The notes under the pieces were generated by a model. The model made no database searches, was not told the origin of the DNA, and was given only the letters and a program-made list of their open reading frames with translations. Shown piece after piece: positions 1-8,759 of a stretch of 64,000 nucleotides of DNA (position 1 is its first letter; each line of letters starts with the position of its first letter). Made by a program: the position numbers and the translations under genes. Origin of the DNA: FEN-1297 sp963710735 (lineage in GTDB: Bacteria > Bacteroidota > Ignavibacteria > Ignavibacteriales > Ignavibacteriaceae); assembly GCA_963710735.1 (NCBI GenBank), contig CAVQBN010000012.1:1-64000 (forward strand), written 5' to 3'.

Positions 1-690
1 AACCTATTCATTAGACGCCTACAGCGCCCTCTCATTTGGTGCTAACTTAAGTAATTTTTTTCTTATATCACAAAACTTTTTTTTGTTTTCTTGTATCAGT
101 AATTATTTTTTTCTTATATCAGAAACATTTTTGAACATATATCTGCTTTATTACCCTGCTCGATATTCTCAATTTCTTTAATTCTTTGTATCCGATTTTC
201 CGGGCGTTAAATTTCTTCTTGTATTTCTTTTTATGTTCATCGGGCAAGTTAAAATCTTTAACTATAATTATTCACACAGCTTCGCCCGGTCTGTTACGTT
301 TTTTTATAGATTCTTTACCCAAAACCGGTCCCGTTCTCTAACGATTTCTATCTTTATATAGTTAATTAAAATTATCTATCAATTTCGGTTTGACCCCATG
401 CGTGTCTTAATGCGGTTACAATTTTTTCTATATCTTCTTATACAGTGTCGCTGTAAATGAATATTATAACTTAAAAATATTTTTATTTAAATGCATTAAA
501 ACTTTGCAGACACTGCTTAATAGAAAAATAGCTGCCTATCGTTTAAATTAACCGGCTCTTCACAAAACCTTTTGTCTATAAACTTCTATTTTATCCAGGC
601 TCAGCCAATCATCAATTATATGTTGTTTTAATTAAAAAAAAACCTTATTGTTATCAGTAGACTTAAGGCAAAATTGAATTAGGAGCATAT
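1..690. other. Gene-free, possibly degenerate region
   Basis: No intact gene is seen in this 690-base stretch. Short open stretches on the minus strand, near 360-440 (reading DIEKIVTALRHAWGQTEI) and 550-630 (reading DDWLSLDKIEVYRQK), look more like protein than random AT-rich DNA, but stops and frame changes interrupt them. They could be remnants of a decayed minus-strand gene. I cannot assign a family. An imperfect direct repeat lies at 50-127. Confidence 0.4.
50..127. repeat. Imperfect direct repeat pair, about 27 bp
   Basis: Two copies of a T-rich unit of the form AGTAATT-T(n)-CTTATATCA-AAAC occur at about 50-76 and 99-127, roughly 49 bases apart. The copies differ by a few bases and in the length of the T run. 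The function is unknown, and low-complexity sequence may inflate the similarity. Confidence 0.35.
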
Positions 691-1740
691 ATGAAATGTC
701 CTGTAAAATTAGCCATATTCTTCGGGGTTATTATATTGGGCATAAACCTTTCATGCTCATCTGCATCTTATAATGCAAAATTGCCCGCATTGCATGACGG
801 CAAGTATGATAGTGAGTTTCCCTCTCAAAACGGTTCTGCAGATCTGGATAAAATAAGTCATACTATTTACCGGCTTAATTGTGTATCGTTTTATAAAGCC
901 TATATATTCAGTGCCGACAGTAAGATTAAATTAAAAGATTTAAATGATTCCGTAATAAATACCAGGTCAATCAAAAAAACCTATATAGACAGGTCTACAT
1001 CCGGAACTGCTACTCTTATTTATTCTTCCAACGGAACTTTGGGATTATTAACCTGTGCGCATGTTATTGATTTTCCGGACACCATCATTTCATATTATGG
1101 AGAAATAAGCGGAACACCAACCGATGACATTCAGAGCATAGCATTCAAATCAAAGCAGTTTATTTATGCTGCCGGGTTTCCCGAGGGGAGTGAAGTAAAA
1201 GAAATATTAGCCGACAAAAGTGCGGACATAGCAATTTTAGGAAACCACTTTAGTCCGGATAATGCAATTCACTTCCCCGTATTCGATTATCCTTTTGGTA
1301 AGGCAAAAGATCTTGAATGGGGTGACTTTGTTTATGTATTCGGCTATCCATTAAATTATAAAATGATATCAAACGCAATTGTAAGCAGCCCGGATTATGA
1401 CAGAGGCGGTTCTTTTTTTATTGATGCTGTTGTTAATAGGGGATACAGCGGCGGATTAGTTTTGGCAATCAGAGACGGCATTCCGCATTTTGAACTTGTC
1501 GGAATTATAGAGTGGGTTGCCGAAGATACTGAAAATATTCTTCAACCGGCTCCGCTGGAGGGGGCGTTAAAATATAATCCGTTGGTGCCTTACAGCGGTG
1601 ATACTTATGTGAAGCAGGAAAAATTTTTGAAATATGGAATTACTAAAGTTATATCTATAGAGGCCATACAGAATTTTCTGATGAAAAATAAGGACTATTT
1701 TATTAAGAAGGGTTACGATTTCAGCATTTATAATAAGTAA
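691..1740 (+). CDS. Trypsin-like serine protease, predicted lipoprotein
   Basis: A 349-residue protein with an N-terminal lipoprotein signal: hydrophobic residues 7-20, then LSC with the lipidated Cys at 22. It is therefore expected to be anchored in the cell envelope. A chymotrypsin-fold catalytic triad is visible: His124 in TCAHV, Asp179 in SADIAIL and Ser253 in NRGYSGGLV. No PDZ domain follows, so it differs from DegP/HtrA proteases. The start is supported by AGGAG at 681-685, five bases before ATG. It stands alone, convergent with the histidine kinase gene ending four bases downstream. The substrate is unknown. Confidence 0.75.
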   Translation: MKCPVKLAIFFGVIILGINLSCSSASYNAKLPALHDGKYDSEFPSQNGSADLDKISHTIYRLNCVSFYKAYIFSADSKIKLKDLNDSVINTRSIKKTYIDRSTSGTATLIYSSNGTLGLLTCAHVIDFPDTIISYYGEISGTPTDDIQSIAFKSKQFIYAAGFPEGSEVKEILADKSADIAILGNHFSPDNAIHFPVFDYPFGKAKDLEWGDFVYVFGYPLNYKMISNAIVSSPDYDRGGSFFIDAVVNRGYSGGLVLAIRDGIPHFELVGIIEWVAEDTENILQPAPLEGALKYNPLVPYSGDTYVKQEKFLKYGITKVISIEAIQNFLMKNKDYFIKKGYDFSIYNK

Positions 1741-1744
1741 ATAA

Positions 1745-3175
1745 TTATGCTGTCTTCTCCATAATGATGGAAAATTCGGTTACTCCGTTTGGTTTTGATT
1801 CGGCATAAATTTCAGCATTATGCCATGTAACAATTGCTTTAACCACTGAAAGTCCTAATCCTACGCCGCCTGTATTTCTGTTCCTGGAAGATTCAACACG
1901 GTAAAAGCGGTCAAATATTTTCGGTAAAGCTTCATCGGGAATTCCTTCCCCGCAATTTATAATGCTTATTTTAATTTTATCACTATCCAGGTTTTCGCCC
2001 TTTATAGTTATAGTGTTATTTTCATCCCCGTACTTAATTGCATTATCAATAAGATTGGAAAGAGCCTGCATCATTAATTCTTTATCTATATCAACAAACG
2101 AATCCGTTTTGGAATCAACTGCTAAACGAATGTTTTTTTCAACTCCCAAAATTTTAAGTGTATCTGCGGTGTTTTTTAAAAACACATCAAGATTTATTTT
2201 TGATTTATTAATATCAATCATCGAATGATCTATTTTAGAAATGAAGAATAGATTGTCGATTATTTTTGTAAGCCTTATCGTTTCTTCGTAATTACTTTTT
2301 AATACTTCAATATATTCATTAGGAGTTTTAGGCGACTTTAGTGCAATCTCTGTTTCGCCGCGCAATATTGTTAAAGGTGTTTTAAGTTCGTGCGCCGCGG
2401 AAATTGAAAACTGGTTCATATAATCAATAGATGTTTTTATTCTGCTGATCATTTCATTCATCTTCTTTACGAGCCTGCCGTATTCATCGCTGTATTTTTC
2501 GCCACCGATTTTTTCATCCAGATTAAGCGCAGTTATCTCTTCCGTTTTCTTTATTATTGCATCAATTCTGGAAAGGGATTTTGCGGAAATTACGCCTCCT
2601 CCGATTATTGAGATTAGAAAAAATATCGGGGCTAAAATCATAAAGATATGATTAAGGCTTTTCAAAGTCTGTGTGATACTTTGGATGGGAAATGCCACAA
2701 AAATTTTGTAATGCTCGGAATTTAATTTTACACACCTAATCGGCTTTTCTGATAATGTTGTATCCGAAAAGCTGAATAGATTTATTGGTGCGTCTTTTTC
2801 AGGAAAGTATAGTGTATCTCCATTTAAATTGGCGGTTCTGAAAATTATTTTATTTTTAGAATTAATCTGAATAAAATTGTTTCTCAGGCTGAATGCAACT
2901 TCATTATAAATAACATCCCACACAAGATCTTCGGGGTCGGCATAAATTGAATCAGGGACAAAATGATCAATATCTGTATGCTTTTCTGAAACTAAACGTA
3001 AAATTGCTTTTGCCTGTGTCTTTAACCCGACATCAAGATTATCCATTAGGTTTTGATAGAGATATATATAAATGAAAACACCTAACAGAATCTCCAAAAC
3101 TAAAAATAGGATTGAATACCAGAGTGTGGTTTTAAACCGGGTGGACGAAAAAAAATTTTTTAATTTGCGAAACAT
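1745..3175 (-). CDS. Sensor histidine kinase, CusS-like
   Basis: A 476-residue membrane histidine kinase. Two transmembrane segments (about 17-40 and 175-197) flank a periplasmic sensor loop of some 135 residues. A HAMP linker, the dimerisation/phosphoacceptor box with His262 in SAAHELKTPLT, and a HATPase domain follow (N box NLIDNAIKYG, G box GGVGLGLSVV). The architecture matches the CusS/heavy-metal sensor group, but no obvious metal-binding cluster is visible in the loop, so the signal is not assigned. It lies 33 bases downstream of its response regulator on the same strand, forming one two-gene unit. Confidence 0.85.
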   Translation of the reverse strand: MFRKLKNFFSSTRFKTTLWYSILFLVLEILLGVFIYIYLYQNLMDNLDVGLKTQAKAILRLVSEKHTDIDHFVPDSIYADPEDLVWDVIYNEVAFSLRNNFIQINSKNKIIFRTANLNGDTLYFPEKDAPINLFSFSDTTLSEKPIRCVKLNSEHYKIFVAFPIQSITQTLKSLNHIFMILAPIFFLISIIGGGVISAKSLSRIDAIIKKTEEITALNLDEKIGGEKYSDEYGRLVKKMNEMISRIKTSIDYMNQFSISAAHELKTPLTILRGETEIALKSPKTPNEYIEVLKSNYEETIRLTKIIDNLFFISKIDHSMIDINKSKINLDVFLKNTADTLKILGVEKNIRLAVDSKTDSFVDIDKELMMQALSNLIDNAIKYGDENNTITIKGENLDSDKIKISIINCGEGIPDEALPKIFDRFYRVESSRNRNTGGVGLGLSVVKAIVTWHNAEIYAESKPNGVTEFSIIMEKTA

Positions 3176-3208
3176 TTAATTAACAATTTTATAGATATTG
3201 GATTTACT

Positions 3209-3883
3209 CTATCCATTATCCTTAATTATATATCCTATCCCTCGAATCGTATAAATTAACTGGGAATCAAAATCGTTATCAACTTTAGTCCTGACCTTAT
3301 TTATATAAACGTCTATAATATTTGTCTCGGTATCAAAATGATAATCGTATACATGTTCAATAAGTTTTGTACGCGACACAACCTTGTTAACATTCCTCAT
3401 TAAGTATTCCAATATAGAGTATTCTTTCGGGGTTAAAATAATTTCTTTATCTTTTCTCGTTACTCTGTGGGATTGAAGGTCAAGTATTAAATCACCCACA
3501 GTTAATTTTGTAGATTTTATATTATCATTTCTTCTAAGCAGAGCTCTTATTCTTGCCAGCAGTTCTTCAAACGCAAAAGGTTTGGTAAGATAGTCATCTG
3601 CACCCGCATCAAGTCCTTCAACTTTATCTTTGATGCTGTCTTTTATTGTTAACATTAAAACCGGAGTAGCAATCTTACGTTTACGGGTTTCTTTAACCAA
3701 AGTAATTCCGTCTAAAAATGGAAGCATTACATCCATTATTATCAGATCGTATTCTTCAGACTCAATCAGCTTTAGTCCTTCTTTCCCGTCACCAGCAATG
3801 TCAACACTAAAGTATTCTTCCTCCAGGCCTTTTTTTATAAAGGAGGCTACTTTCTTCTCATCTTCTACGATTAAAATTCTCAT
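3209..3883 (-). CDS. Response regulator, OmpR/CusR family
   Basis: A 224-residue regulator with an N-terminal receiver domain (acidic residues near 8-9, phosphoacceptor Asp51 in IIMDVMLP, Lys in LTKPF) and a C-terminal winged helix ending in YTIRGIGYIIKDNG. It is the first gene of the pair with the histidine kinase at 1745-3175. The Asr-like repeat protein gene lies just upstream on the same strand, separated by a terminator hairpin. A phased TTAA array in front of that gene is a possible binding site. Confidence 0.88.
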   Translation of the reverse strand: MRILIVEDEKKVASFIKKGLEEEYFSVDIAGDGKEGLKLIESEEYDLIIMDVMLPFLDGITLVKETRKRKIATPVLMLTIKDSIKDKVEGLDAGADDYLTKPFAFEELLARIRALLRRNDNIKSTKLTVGDLILDLQSHRVTRKDKEIILTPKEYSILEYLMRNVNKVVSRTKLIEHVYDYHFDTETNIIDVYINKVRTKVDNDFDSQLIYTIRGIGYIIKDNG

Positions 3884-3902
3884 GCAAGAAAATTAAACAA
3901 AA

Positions 3903-3926
3903 AAGGAGAGTAAAAAAACTCTCCTT
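3903..3926 (-). terminator. Intrinsic terminator after the Lys-rich repeat gene
   Basis: A perfect 9-bp stem (AAGGAGAGT pairing with ACTCTCCTT) encloses a six-base loop. Read on the minus strand it is followed by a T-rich tract. It sits between the repeat-protein stop and the response regulator start, so the two genes are probably at least partly uncoupled. Confidence 0.75.
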
Positions 3927-3953
3927 AACAATGTGGACAATCTGCAAAAGAAA

Positions 3954-4322
3954 TTACTTCTGTTCAGCTTTCTTTACTTCTTTCTTTGCAACTTTCTTTT
4001 CTACCTTAGCATGTTTAACTTCTTTTTTAGCAACTTTCTTTTCAACTTTAGCGTGTTTCATTTCTTTTTTAGCAACTTTCTTTTCAACTTTAGCATGTTT
4101 AATTTCTTTTTTAGCAACTTTCTTTTCAACTTTAGCGTGCTTCATTTCTTTTTTAGCAACTTTCTTTTCAACTTTAGCATGCTTCATTTCTTTTTTAGCT
4201 ACAGTCTTTTCAACTTTCTTTTCAGTTTTTGTTTGTGGTGCGTTTTGAGAAAAAGCAGTACCAATACCGATTGTTAATAAAAATGCAGCCATAACTGCAA
4301 GTTGTAAAATGCGAGATTTCAT
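3954..4322 (-). CDS. Exported Lys/Ala/His-rich repeat protein, Asr-like
   Basis: After a signal peptide (MKSRILQLAV... ending near TAFSQ) nearly the whole protein is a 14-residue repeat of the form VEKKVAKKEMKHAK, copied about six times (42 bp per unit). It is extremely basic, with one His per repeat. I start it at ATG 4322: GAGAGG lies seven bases upstream. An upstream in-frame TTG at 4340 would place that ribosome site inside the gene. The make-up resembles the enterobacterial acid-shock protein Asr, a small periplasmic Lys/Ala-rich protein, but this is an analogy of composition, not homology. Metal or polyanion binding is also possible. It sits next to a two-component system that may control it. 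Confidence 0.65.
   Translation of the reverse strand: MKSRILQLAVMAAFLLTIGIGTAFSQNAPQTKTEKKVEKTVAKKEMKHAKVEKKVAKKEMKHAKVEKKVAKKEIKHAKVEKKVAKKEMKHAKVEKKVAKKEVKHAKVEKKVAKKEVKKAEQK
3972..4212 (-). repeat. 42-bp in-gene tandem repeat
   Basis: Roughly five to six copies of a 42-bp unit encode the VEKKVAKKE(M/I/V)KHAK repeats. The copies are nearly identical at the DNA level, which also creates long open frames on the opposite strand. Copy number may vary between strains through slippage. Confidence 0.85.
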
Positions 4323-4411
4323 TCCAATACCTCTCTTCAAATGATTTTTAAAAATTATTTTTGTTTCTGTAAATCCACATTGAATTTACTAGGTAAACTT
4401 ATCTAGATATT

Positions 4412-4450
4412 ATTAAGATGACCTTAATAAAAGATTAAGAAAAATTAATC
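4412..4450 (-). promoter_or_regulatory. Helically phased TTAA array, candidate regulator site
   Basis: TTAA cores at 4413, 4424, 4435 and 4445 lie 11, 11 and 10 bases apart, in the alternating form ATTAAG, CTTAAT, ATTAAG, TTAATC. They also form two adjacent inverted repeats. This spacing, one helical turn, is typical of OmpR-family regulator sites (PmrA uses CTTAAT half-sites 11 bp apart). It is 90-128 bases before the start of the Lys-rich repeat gene. The region is AT-rich, so chance is possible. Confidence 0.4.
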
Positions 4451-4597
4451 TTCATTTACTTATAACCGCCTTAATTGTTATGTTTTAAGCAATTTTGATT
4501 TTGTTGAGAGTGTGAGATAAATAACATATAGTTGAAATTATAAATCTACTAATTGAGAAGTTATTGAGGCCGATCTTAGAATATCCTGTGGAGATAA

Positions 4598-4629
4598 AAA
4601 AAGAGAAGCCAGACTCAGCTTCTCTTTTT
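4598..4629 (-). terminator. Intrinsic terminator after 4647-5387 gene
   Basis: A perfect 12-bp stem (AAAAAGAGAAGC pairing with GCTTCTCTTTTT) encloses an eight-base loop. The A/T ends mean it can act in both directions, but it lies directly downstream of the minus-strand gene ending at 4647. The rest of 4341-4646 holds no gene, only the phased TTAA array. Confidence 0.8.
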
Positions 4630-4646
4630 AAAACTTGGTGTTAAGG

Positions 4647-5387
4647 TTAAAAGGAAGTTTGAAAATTAAAAGTCAAACTGGAAGGTAATGTATTGCTATT
4701 TACAACACCTACCGAAACATTCCAGCTCATTTGTTCAGAAACTCTTTTGTTATAAGCTGAAACTAATCGAACTGCATTTATTGCGCTGGCAATTCTATTT
4801 AAAATTAAGGCGCCGACGACAAACCGTAAATCATTATGTGCCTGTTCGCTGGAAACCCACATATTTCTATATGCCTTACGGTCATTTGGGGATTGCCAAT
4901 TCCAGTAATACTTGGAAGTATTAAACATTTGACTAAAATTTTGATTTAATGCCTGACTGTTATTGTACTCATCAATATTTAAATAATTACCAATTGTAGC
5001 ATAATAATCGGCATTTTTTCCCTGGCTATTTACTCCGCCGGAAGCAACTGCAAAAGATTTATATCTATCCTTCAGCCAATTGCCGTAGCTGTTCATTCCT
5101 ATGTAAACACCCCATAAAGTTCCTTCCGCAACAGTGAAGTATTTACCGCTGGAATAATTATCGGCATAAAGTTCTCCCATTCCCGGAAGAAGCATTGAAA
5201 GCAAAATTGCAATTCCAGGGCTTTTCCTAGAATTATCCTGTGCAAAGTAAGTTATATTCTGGGGAGGAGCTTGCTGGTCGGCAGCAATTTTAATAGAATT
5301 CTCCAATTGTAAAGTTTTAAATTGGGAGTTATATTGTGAAAAAGCACAAGTTGTAGATAAGATAAGTAATACTAGGATTTTTTTCAT
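4647..5387 (-). CDS. Exported protein of unknown function with hydrophobic core
   Basis: A 246-residue protein with a signal peptide (MKKILVLLILSTTCAFSQ). Residues of about 55-85 (PGIAILLSMLLPGMGELYAD) are a hydrophobic segment of the type seen in DUF5683-like membrane proteins of Bacteroidota. The remainder is Asn/Tyr/Ser-rich, with a final SLTFNFQTSF that resembles a membrane beta-strand end. The exact role is unknown. It lies 23 bases downstream of mtaB and ends at a strong terminator. Confidence 0.6.
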   Translation of the reverse strand: MKKILVLLILSTTCAFSQYNSQFKTLQLENSIKIAADQQAPPQNITYFAQDNSRKSPGIAILLSMLLPGMGELYADNYSSGKYFTVAEGTLWGVYIGMNSYGNWLKDRYKSFAVASGGVNSQGKNADYYATIGNYLNIDEYNNSQALNQNFSQMFNTSKYYWNWQSPNDRKAYRNMWVSSEQAHNDLRFVVGALILNRIASAINAVRLVSAYNKRVSEQMSWNVSVGVVNSNTLPSSLTFNFQTSF

Positions 5388-5410
5388 ATTTTTTTACTAC
5401 AAGTTTAGAA

Positions 5411-6739
5411 TTAACAAGCAATTAAGTCAATTGCTTTTTTGATCCCTTTTGTTTCGCAAAGGCAAATATCGCCTTCAGCTTTTGTGATAATAACTTTTGA
5501 AATCTGATTTATCAAATCCGGGTTAAACAAGTGACTAACTCTTATATAGTTAGAAGTAAAGCCTTTTGTTAATCCGTTTTCATTTTCAGCTTCGAATAAA
5601 ACTTCGGCCTCTTTATTTATCATTTCATTATAAAAATAATTCTTCTTTTTTTCACTCAGAATTCTAAGCATATTGTTGCGTTTTCTGCGTTCAAATACAT
5701 CAACTGAACCAGGTAAATTAATTGCTTTGGTATCCGGCCTTTCGGAATAAGTAAAAACATGAAGATATGATATCGGCAGATCACGCAAAAAATTATAAGT
5801 ATCAAGAAAATCTTCTTCTGATTCTCCGGGGAAGCCTACAATTACATCTACACCAATTCCTACATCTGGAATTCTTTCATTAAGCCTATAAATTAATTTT
5901 TCATAGTCTTCAACTTTATATCTTCGCTGCATCAATTTTAATATCTTTGGACTGCCGCTTTGCAAAGGAATGTGAAAGTGTTTGCACATCTTATCACTCT
6001 CTGCAGTGAGATCAATAATTTCATCAGATAATAAATTTGGTTCAATGGAACTGATTCTAATTCTAAATTCTCCTGGCACTTCAATCATTTTTAGGAGAAG
6101 ATGATATAAGTCAGTATTAAAAGATTTTCCATAATCACCGACATTAACGCCTGTGAGTATAATTTCCTTGTAACCCGATTCTACTAATTTTGTAAATTCT
6201 GTAATTACCTCATCAGGAGCCATGCTTCTGCTAGTTCCTCTGGCAAGCGGTATTGTGCAGAAAGAGCATTTGTAATCGCATCCGTCCTGAATCTTGAAAT
6301 ACGCTCTTGTACGTGTGTCGGCATCAGTTGAATGTGCCGATCCGAATTCGTTTAACTGTTCAGTAGGGGAGACGTAGATACATGCCAGGTTATTTTTATT
6401 AAAATTATTTATGTATGAAAATAATTTCAATTTTTCATTACTTCCAAGAACTACATCAACACCATCAATATGGGTAATTTCTTCGGGGCGAAGCTGGGCA
6501 TAACAGCCGGTAACAATTATAAATGCATCTGGGTTTTGTCTAAGTGCTCTGCGGACAAGCTGCCTGCATTCTCTCTCAGCATTCTCGGTTACGCTGCAAG
6601 TATTAAAAACATAGATATCAGCCTTTTCTTTAAGATCAACTATATCAAATCCTTTATTAAGGAATTGACTGCCGATAGTCGAAGTTTCAGAAAAGTTTAA
6701 CTTGCAGCCGAGAGTATGTAATGCAACTTTATTTGGCAT
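5411..6739 (-). CDS. mtaB: tRNA ms2t6A37 methylthiotransferase MtaB
   Basis: A 442-residue radical SAM methylthiotransferase that converts t6A to ms2t6A at position 37 of tRNAs reading ANN codons. The N-terminal UPF0004 domain carries its cluster cysteines in LGCKLNFSE, NTCSVTENAE and VTGCYAQ. The radical SAM centre is CDYKCSFC (CxxxCxxC) near residue 155, and a short C-terminal TRAM-like region follows. The LGCKLN start and full length fit MtaB better than MiaB or RimO. A terminator separates it from rpsA upstream. Confidence 0.9.
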   Translation of the reverse strand: MPNKVALHTLGCKLNFSETSTIGSQFLNKGFDIVDLKEKADIYVFNTCSVTENAERECRQLVRRALRQNPDAFIIVTGCYAQLRPEEITHIDGVDVVLGSNEKLKLFSYINNFNKNNLACIYVSPTEQLNEFGSAHSTDADTRTRAYFKIQDGCDYKCSFCTIPLARGTSRSMAPDEVITEFTKLVESGYKEIILTGVNVGDYGKSFNTDLYHLLLKMIEVPGEFRIRISSIEPNLLSDEIIDLTAESDKMCKHFHIPLQSGSPKILKLMQRRYKVEDYEKLIYRLNERIPDVGIGVDVIVGFPGESEEDFLDTYNFLRDLPISYLHVFTYSERPDTKAINLPGSVDVFERRKRNNMLRILSEKKKNYFYNEMINKEAEVLFEAENENGLTKGFTSNYIRVSHLFNPDLINQISKVIITKAEGDICLCETKGIKKAIDLIAC

Positions 6740-6761
6740 TATTAGATAAGTTTAAAAATTT

Positions 6762-6785
6762 AAGAGCGGGGAAATCCCCGCTCTT
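6762..6785 (-). terminator. Intrinsic terminator after rpsA
   Basis: A GC-rich stem (AAGAGCGGGG pairing with CCCCGCTCTT) with a four-base loop lies between rpsA and mtaB. On the minus strand it is followed by AAATTTTTAAA. It is the most stable hairpin noticed in the window. Confidence 0.85.
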
Positions 6786-6807
6786 TATAAATAAATTATT
6801 CTGAAAT

Positions 6808-8634
6808 TTATTTTGTCTTGTTTTCAGATGATGCTGAATGATTTTCGTCGTTAACTTCAAAAATTGGAAAATCAGCAGAATCAATTGCGCCTGCTTCGGC
6901 ATTTTGAATTTCCTGTACAGAAACTCTGTCGAATTTATGTTTATCAAGATATGCCCTGATTTCATCTTCAGACTTATCTTTTAGCAATATAGTGGCGCTC
7001 AAAACAATCTTCTTATTTTCTTTATCGAATTCAATAACCTTTAACGGAATTTCATCATCGATAGGGAAGTGATTAGCTATATTTTTTATTTTAGTTGTAG
7101 CTAATTGTGTAACAGGTACAAAGCCGTCAACATGTTCAGGAAGCTCGGCAATTAATCCTTTTTCAATAATTCTTACAACCTTACCATGAGTTTCAATTCC
7201 TACAGCATAAAGTTTTTCAAATTGATTCCATGGATTTTCTTCTACTTGTTTGTGACCCAAAGAAATTTTTCTCTGTTCAACATCTACACCTAAAACAATA
7301 ACTTCAAGTTTTTCACCTTTTTTAACAACTTCACCGGGATGGCGAATTTTCTTTGTCCATGAAAGATCGGATATGTGGACTAAGCCGTCAACTCCTGGCT
7401 CTAATTCAACAAATACTCCAAAATTAGTTAGGTTGCGAGCAATTCCAGTATGTCTGGAACCGACGGGATATTTCTGCATTAATGATTCCCAGGGATCCGG
7501 TTCAAGTTGTTTGATACCCAAAGAAATTTTCTTTTCGTCTTTATCAAGGCTCAAAATAATTGCCTCGATTACCTGGCCCATTGCAACAACCTGAGAAGGA
7601 TGTTTGATGTGCTGAGTCCAGCTCATTTCGGAATTATGAATTAATCCTTCAATACCTTTTTCTATTTCAATAAAAGCACCGTAATCTGTAAGAGAAACAA
7701 CTCTTCCGGAAACTTTATCGCCGATTTTGTATTTGGTATCGATGTCTTCCCAAGGATGAGGAAGCAGTTTTTTCAAGCTTAAAGATATTCTCTTTTTCTC
7801 TTCATCGAAATCTGTAACTACTACTTTAATTGTCTGGTCAAGTTTAACAACTTCATTAGGATGATTAATTCTACCCCAGCTTAAATCGGTAATATGAATT
7901 AAACCGTCAACACCGCCAAGATCAACAAAAACTCCGAAATCAGTTATGGCTTTTACCAGGCCTTCAAGAATTTGTCCTTTTTCTAAGCTGTTAAGAATTG
8001 CATATCGCTGGTCAGCAATTTCTTCTTCAACTAAAACTTTGTGAGAAACGACTACATTTTCGGTTGGAATATTTACTTTGACGACTTTAAAATCCATCGT
8101 TTGGCCGACAAAAGCATCGAAGTCACGGATAGGGCGAATATCAATTTGAGAGCCGGGTAAAAAGGCTTCCATACCCATTAAATCAACTACCATTCCGCCT
8201 TTAATTCTCTTTAATATTTTCCCTTGAATAATTTCACCGGTTTCGTGAGCGTTAACAACTCTTTCCCAGATTCGTAAAAAGTCGGCTCTTTGTTTGCTTA
8301 GTACAAGATTACCTTCCTGATCTTCCACGCTTTCAAGTACAACCTCAACATCTTTCCCGACTTCTATTACTTCAGATTCGTGAAATTCGTTCTTTGAGAT
8401 TGAACCTTCGGATTTGAAACCTAAATCTAAAATAACATTATCTCCCTGGATGCGGACTATTCTACCTTTTACTAATTCACCTTCTTTTACATCTTTAAAA
8501 GATTCGGTGTAAAGGTTCGCTAAGGTTAAGAACTCATCTTGAGAGTATTCTTCATCATTAAAATGTTTCTTTGCCTTTTCATAATCATCGACAGTCGCTG
8601 TGCTCTTTTTCGTATCTTTGGTCTCTTCGGACAT
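6808..8634 (-). CDS. rpsA: 30S ribosomal protein S1
   Basis: A 608-residue protein with six S1 RNA-binding domains, at roughly 52-120, 138-202, 217-287, 303-374, 390-461 and 477-546. The clearest units read DFGVFVDLGGVDGLIHITDLSW, DYGAFIEIEKGIEGLIHNSEMSW and NFGVFVELEPGVDGLVHISDLSW (each shown only in part below the motif level). S1 holds mRNA on the 30S subunit during initiation. The C-terminal tail is acidic and Ser/Asn-rich. It is downstream of cmk, the same order as in many bacteria. Confidence 0.95.
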   Translation of the reverse strand: MSEETKDTKKSTATVDDYEKAKKHFNDEEYSQDEFLTLANLYTESFKDVKEGELVKGRIVRIQGDNVILDLGFKSEGSISKNEFHESEVIEVGKDVEVVLESVEDQEGNLVLSKQRADFLRIWERVVNAHETGEIIQGKILKRIKGGMVVDLMGMEAFLPGSQIDIRPIRDFDAFVGQTMDFKVVKVNIPTENVVVSHKVLVEEEIADQRYAILNSLEKGQILEGLVKAITDFGVFVDLGGVDGLIHITDLSWGRINHPNEVVKLDQTIKVVVTDFDEEKKRISLSLKKLLPHPWEDIDTKYKIGDKVSGRVVSLTDYGAFIEIEKGIEGLIHNSEMSWTQHIKHPSQVVAMGQVIEAIILSLDKDEKKISLGIKQLEPDPWESLMQKYPVGSRHTGIARNLTNFGVFVELEPGVDGLVHISDLSWTKKIRHPGEVVKKGEKLEVIVLGVDVEQRKISLGHKQVEENPWNQFEKLYAVGIETHGKVVRIIEKGLIAELPEHVDGFVPVTQLATTKIKNIANHFPIDDEIPLKVIEFDKENKKIVLSATILLKDKSEDEIRAYLDKHKFDRVSVQEIQNAEAGAIDSADFPIFEVNDENHSASSENKTK

Positions 8635-8759
8635 TAATCCTCCAATAAAAAATAATTAATTCTGCTCTTATCGCTTCGCCATCTTTAAGCAGTAATGCAG
8701 AAAGGTTTATTTAACATATTTTAATTATTGATGGTCTATTAATTTTTTTAAATCCTTAA

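Noticed and set aside
1..50. attC-like integron site
   Set aside because: TGCTAAC and a matching end are present, but the core sites do not fit the RYYYAAC/GTTRRRY consensus and there is no cassette or integrase.
3931..4277. Long plus-strand open frames over the Lys-rich repeat gene
   Set aside because: They encode monotonous Phe/Ser/Leu repeats produced by the 42-bp repeat on the opposite strand; the minus-strand frame has a signal peptide, ribosome site and terminator.
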